A DNA stretch of 64,000 nt. Origin: Gymnothorax reevesii (lineage: Eukaryota > Chordata > Actinopteri > Anguilliformes > Muraenidae). Location: contig CM056574.1 of NCBI GenBank assembly GCA_029721435.1, forward strand, positions 6,050,001-6,114,000, given 5' to 3'. This document shows, piece after piece, positions 59,617 through 64,000 of the stretch. The position numbers and the translations under genes were made by a program. Position 1 is the stretch's first letter; each line of letters starts with the position of its first letter. The notes under the pieces were generated by a model. It made no database searches. It was not told the origin of the DNA and saw nothing but the letters and a program-made list of their open reading frames with translations.

Positions 59617-60174
59617 CCCTGGCGGTTATGGCGTTAGCCGAAGTTAGGCGGCAATGCCGCTATGCTCTACTTTGTGCCCTCTCCACTACCGTGGAGTGCC
59701 TTACCCGAATTGTAATTGCCAACTAAGGTAGCGACTGGCGTAGTTCATCCATTCACAGTCTGTGGTTCAAACTAAGTAAGTTAGCTTCTGTGCTCTTGGG
59801 AGACGCCCCCCCGGGCTTCCCGTTCATGTTAGATGTGGGTCAGGAGTAAAGACTGGTGGGAGAGAGTCATTCCGAAAGTTTTCCAATGGCGAGTGGAAGG
59901 AAAATCTTTGGATGACGCGCAGGTCATTCGATTAATTGTGTGGATTAATGGAAGAAGTTACGTGACTGTTCAAGCGCCAGTACCCTCGCCGATGAGGATG
60001 GCTACTGCTCTGTACACACCTGCGAGTTGGGCAGAGTGCAGAACTGCTGCTGATCAGTTTGGTGTTTACAAGTCCACAAGACTTTGGGTCAGAACCCGGC
60101 ACGATGATCTGTTGGGCCTGCTCAGAGCATATAGTCCAGCTCGGTTCGATTCAAGTGTGCTCATGGATGGGTAA
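59617..60174 (+). pseudogene. PIF/Harbinger-type nuclease (HARBI1-like) N-terminal remnant
   Basis: The open frame 59833-60174 reads RSKDWWERVIPKVF, then after a diverged middle APVPSPMRMATALY and AADQFGVYKST. This order (DWW..V, APVP..MR.A..LY, ..QFGV.KST) is the N-terminal half of fish Harbinger transposases. A stop just before 59833 separates it from an upstream stretch (AEVRRQCRYALL, ~59640-59680) that may be the original N-terminus. The DDE catalytic region is absent. It is a dead fragment. Confidence 0.65.
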
Positions 60175-62539
60175 TGCGAGTACTACCTGCATCATCTGAG
60201 AGTGTTAGTCCAACAAAGAGAAATTCGATTTAGTACGATTCTGGTCAGACTACGTGTTTACATACATTTTAAAATTCAGATTTTAGTTGGACTAACACAA
60301 TCATTAGATTTTCTCTAACGTCGTGTAAATGCACTCACTGCTGTTAGCCTAATTGGGTTGATCTGAACAGTTAATTGTCAGCATTGGGCTCAATCTAACC
60401 ACCTCTGTCACAGACCTGGAGCCTTTCCTTGTTCTCCAAAATTGATCAAGATCTGCCATCATTATGGAGATTCCAGTGCATTACAGGGGTCTGTAAGGGG
60501 TCCTGACATGGGCAGAAACCCTAGAATTTCCAGAAGTATTTTAGCGGCAGTATTTTGACAGATGCATTATTGTGTTGTGGATCCACGCCCTCCGTCAGCC
60601 ATACCTGTGACTGACGTCTCTTCCAACGGACATTTTTAAGGAGCCGTGTCATTCTACTTCCCTCGATTACCCAGCCGTCTCTTCCTGTTTCCTCTTAATT
60701 TCCCGCCTAAAGCTGCTTTCACACCAGACGCGAAAGAAAGTTTTCGCACAACAGATTACATTCAAAGTCAATGTGAAGACGCCAGTACATACGAAGAACT
60801 CATGGGAAGAGAAGAAAATGCATAAACAGGGAGAGGGAGTGAGCGCTCGATGTAAAGTCAGTAGCAGGCAGTGACCAAAGCCCCGATCGTGGAGAACATC
60901 TTGTAAAATTATTATCGCAGGTTCAGTGCGGGCCGGGCTGGGCTTTAGACAGTGGCTGTGTTTATTTTTACTCCGTAAACTCCAGCGCTTCGCCCCGGCG
61001 CTTGTTATAACAGCTGTCAAAGCTTACGCGGGGCTTAGCTGGGAACTCGGACTTCCACACCAGCCCTGTCCCGCGGCGCTGTCCGACCCGTTCACACGAC
61101 GGGCTGCGAGTGGGGAGGAGAGAGGGCAGTAAAAACAAATGCTACAGTCCCCCCGTCTTCATTAGCGCTCACGGCCGATCGATTTGACATGAAAGGTTCC
61201 GCCGGGTTCGAGAGGGTTTAGCGGTCTGGGCTGAACAGAACGAGACCGCTCTTGCGTCTCTGGGGGATACAATAGCTTCACACGGCTAAAGTGGCGCGGC
61301 GGAACGTGAAGTGCGCGTACAGAAGCCGGATTTATTCACCGAGCCGCATTCAGGAGTTCTAACCGTCAGCTTGGCTCAATATGGAGAGATCAAAGAGACA
61401 AAGGCTGCCCTCCAATCTCTCAAACCTCATTAGATTCCTGGGCGAGGAACGAGGAAGGGAGAGAAAGATATGAACATAAAGGCTGCGTTCAGAATCGCAT
61501 GCTAATGCTATTCATGTATGACGTCATACTGAGCATGGACTGCGTTCCATCTGCGCAGGTTGTGGATTTTGAGCGCATAAGAAGTGCCCTGATAGATACT
61601 AGATTTGCAAGATTTTCTGAGTATGCGGTGTGACCTAATCGGGCACAAGTGCCCCAGTTTATCTGCACGAGGCCTGTTTGGAAAGGAGGTGTCCCATTAA
61701 GCATCAAAATCAGCTCTCCTGATTTTCCAAATTATTTCTTTTTAGGATACTAGTATATACCCTCTAATACATCAGAAACTATTTGATAAGCGTTAGCAAG
61801 CAGATTTCTAAGAAATGTTGACATTTGATATTGGCCCTACTAGAATAGCAACTCTGTGCTTTACACAGGAATACTAAAGTTTGGGGGATCTGCGCTGCAA
61901 ACTGCACATTGTAACAGTTCAACTTGATATCTGAGCATATTATGGGTTGTTTTGTTCTGCAGCAGTGGTCCTCCTCTTGCATAAAATGCATCAGTGGTAC
62001 TTCACCATGTTGGAACATTGTACTGACAAAGCCCATTCCAAATCTTAGCTATAAATACCACCTCTCATGTGTTCATTGGTCAAAAATATCCCAGAGATGA
62101 TTGGTTTATGAATTCTGAAACTTGAATCTGATTGGTTTGGGATATGTTATTCATTTTCATATTGGTGGAATATGTCCCACAATGTGATTGGTCTGAAAAT
62201 TGCCATGTCCATTCTTATCGGATACATTTTCCAGTCATTTATTGCTCAGGTCAAAAATGAGAGAAACTCTAATCTCATAAATAAATAACTCAGAGGATTA
62301 AGAAAGAAAAATGTCATGAATTGCCTTTGGAATATAGGTCTCACACATAGCTGTCATGCATGAGTGTCTTGATAATTTTCACATAATAATGGCCATAGTG
62401 AAAGATAATCTCATATCAAGAGATTTTCTGCCATAATAATAATATATAGGAGTCCATAAAACTGACATTCTCTGCCAATGACAAGTACATGTATTCAAAG
62501 ATGCAACAAAAATTGAAATAATAACCTATAATTTCACAT
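60175..62539. other. Intergenic, CpG-rich centre
   Basis: A 13-bp inverted repeat GTGTTAGTCCAAC lies at 60202-60214 and 60286-60298. Positions 60900-61340 are CpG-rich unique sequence. Five ATTGG motifs lie at 62075-62191. No exon supported. Confidence 0.5.
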
Positions 62540-63540
62540 TCTCAGCTCAAAATGTGAGGTACGGTTCAGGAACCACACGCAAGAGAGGGAAATCCAAAAA
62601 ACGTATGCCTTTAATGGAGTCTGAGTCAAAGACAAAAAACACAGGAATTGCCAAGCCACAATACGAAATTGAAGTCGGTCAATCCATTAGAAGAGAAACA
62701 ATATTCAATGGCATAAGAGGCGCTCTGCACAAGGAAATATTGATCAATGTTCTGACAAGAGCTGTGAGTAAAATGACAAGAAAAATGAAATGAAAAATGA
62801 CTGCTTAAATACACATAGGGGAAGTCACATGCTACAAAGGGAAAGCAGGTGATATGGATCAGACTAATTACAAAGGAATGAACATGAGGAAGTTCCTGAT
62901 TGAGAGATTGGAAATTGGGAGAAGCCAAAACGCGGACAGGGATCACAGAGACAGCCTATGGACAAACATACGGCTCCGGTTAGGGAGTTCTACCGTGCAC
63001 AGAGTGAGAGGCAGAACAGTGATTAACAAGGTGCAGAAAATCTGCTGAAACACAGCAGAGTAAGTTGAGTGAAGGCAAGGGGCGGAGACTAGAGCAGAGC
63101 GAGTGCTGAGAGCTCGTTAGTCAATTAGTATTGTGCAGCTATACAATCCCTAGTACTTGTTAGTAAGTTAGTACTATAAACAATGTTAGTCTTGGTTGGT
63201 AAGTTTAACTAAAACAAACTGTTAGTGTTGTCAGTAAAATAGAAAAGTAAGGTGAAGGAAGTAAACAAGATTGGAAGGAATGGTTGAAATACCAGAAACC
63301 ATGAAATCACCCGAAAGTGTGGCACACAATACTGGGACAGTGAACGATCACATGACAAAAGACCAGACGGGGGGAGACAAAGTGCAATGCATGGTATGAG
63401 ACAAAACATGGACCGGAATATAACTGAGGGACTGGACTATGGGAGAATATGCAGGAATAAACAGGAAGAAAACATGACATGGATAAAGACATGGCAAAAC
63501 ATAAACAGAACATGGCAGAATCATAACACAAAATCAGTAA
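62540..63540 (-). mobile_element. Second A-rich retroelement-like block
   Basis: A-rich, T-poor sequence with CTTTAATGGAGTCTGAGTCA, AAGACATGGCAAAACATAAA and AAACATGACATGGATAAAG, comparable in style to 48440-49470. No terminal structure is visible, so the call rests on composition and phrasing. Confidence 0.3.
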
Positions 63541-64000
63541 TATTTTGCCATATGATTGTTATGCATGATCACATCGCTGCATTTTATGAATGAGTGGGGT
63601 TTTTATTTACTTTCTGGCTAAAATTGTTTTCTGAAACATTTCAGCTCTGCCATCGCCATTTTTCATTAAAGTCTTTTTTAACACAGAGTCATCTAGCTAA
63701 AAATATTATTTCTCTAAAATGAAGCTAACAGTATGTATATTCAAATAAGCAAATAGAAACGGCTTTATTGTGTACTGTTGTGTTTTTCTGGCCTTAAATG
63801 CAGGAAAATCCACTAAAATTGGTGAAAATGGCTTGTTTGCCTAACTTTGAATGTGTAGAAAGCATCAAATAGATGAAACATAAATGAAAATTTTGTCATT
63901 TCTAGACAGATTAACACCATAACAATAGACTTCAAGCCATGGTTTGATTGAAATTTGAAAACAAAAATTCTTGAGGCTGGGTTAGATCGGCCATCAGACA
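63541..64000. other. Intergenic, AT-rich, nothing recognised
   Basis: Unique AT-rich sequence up to the window edge. Confidence 0.6.

Overview
The window is 64 kb of vertebrate genomic DNA, most likely from a ray-finned (teleost) fish. It has a spliced gene end, long introns and intergenic DNA, many (CA)n and (GA)n microsatellites, Tc1-type transposons with ~200 bp inverted repeats, an RTE/Rex3-type LINE, a 5S rRNA-derived SINE and Harbinger-type transposase remnants. Nothing looks bacterial, viral or organellar. Annotation rests on reading the sequence and on remembered family features; no search was run.

One host gene is supported. Positions 1-510 are the end of an intron, 511-2168 the terminal coding exon of a Jade-family PHD-finger gene (best match JADE1), and ~2169-2690 its 3'UTR. 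The exon keeps the family C-terminal blocks (PKCNGSL, KNWGSFRIPKKSER, final ILAS) but about half of it is an in-frame minisatellite encoding 41 six-residue modules. JADE1 is a scaffold of the HBO1 (KAT7) histone acetyltransferase complex; its PHD fingers would lie upstream of the window.

The remaining ~61 kb holds no convincing exon and reads as a gene-poor region shaped by transposons and tandem repeats. From left to right: a 37-bp inverted copy of the jade exon flanked by a 13-bp duplication (5.4 kb); a decayed Tc1 element split by a 5S-SINE (5.7-7.8 kb); a GGAC-rich dispersed repeat (10.5 kb); a fold-back element (11.6 kb); a 1.5-kb tandem duplication made largely of a ~28-bp minisatellite (12.7-15.6 kb); a Harbinger-like element (20.1-20.8 kb); an old ~28-bp array next to a young 9 x 64-bp array (23.5-24.4 kb); a 63-unit array of a 15-bp repeat (31.2-32.2 kb); LINE and SINE tails (17.5, 21.5, 26.4, 34.6, 37.6-38.1 and 49.9 kb); a nearly intact Tc1 element (50.3-51.8 kb); a young 5'-truncated Rex3-type insertion (54.6-55.5 kb); a second Harbinger transposase fragment (59.6-60.2 kb); and two A-rich, retroelement-like blocks (48.4-49.5 and 62.5-63.5 kb).

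The best candidates for something not previously described are the templated insertion copied from the jade1 exon, the expanded repeat in the Jade C-terminus together with a TG tract just upstream of its splice acceptor, and the layered minisatellite structures. Several unique, homeodomain/SOX/MEF2-motif-bearing stretches could be conserved enhancers, but that needs comparative alignment.
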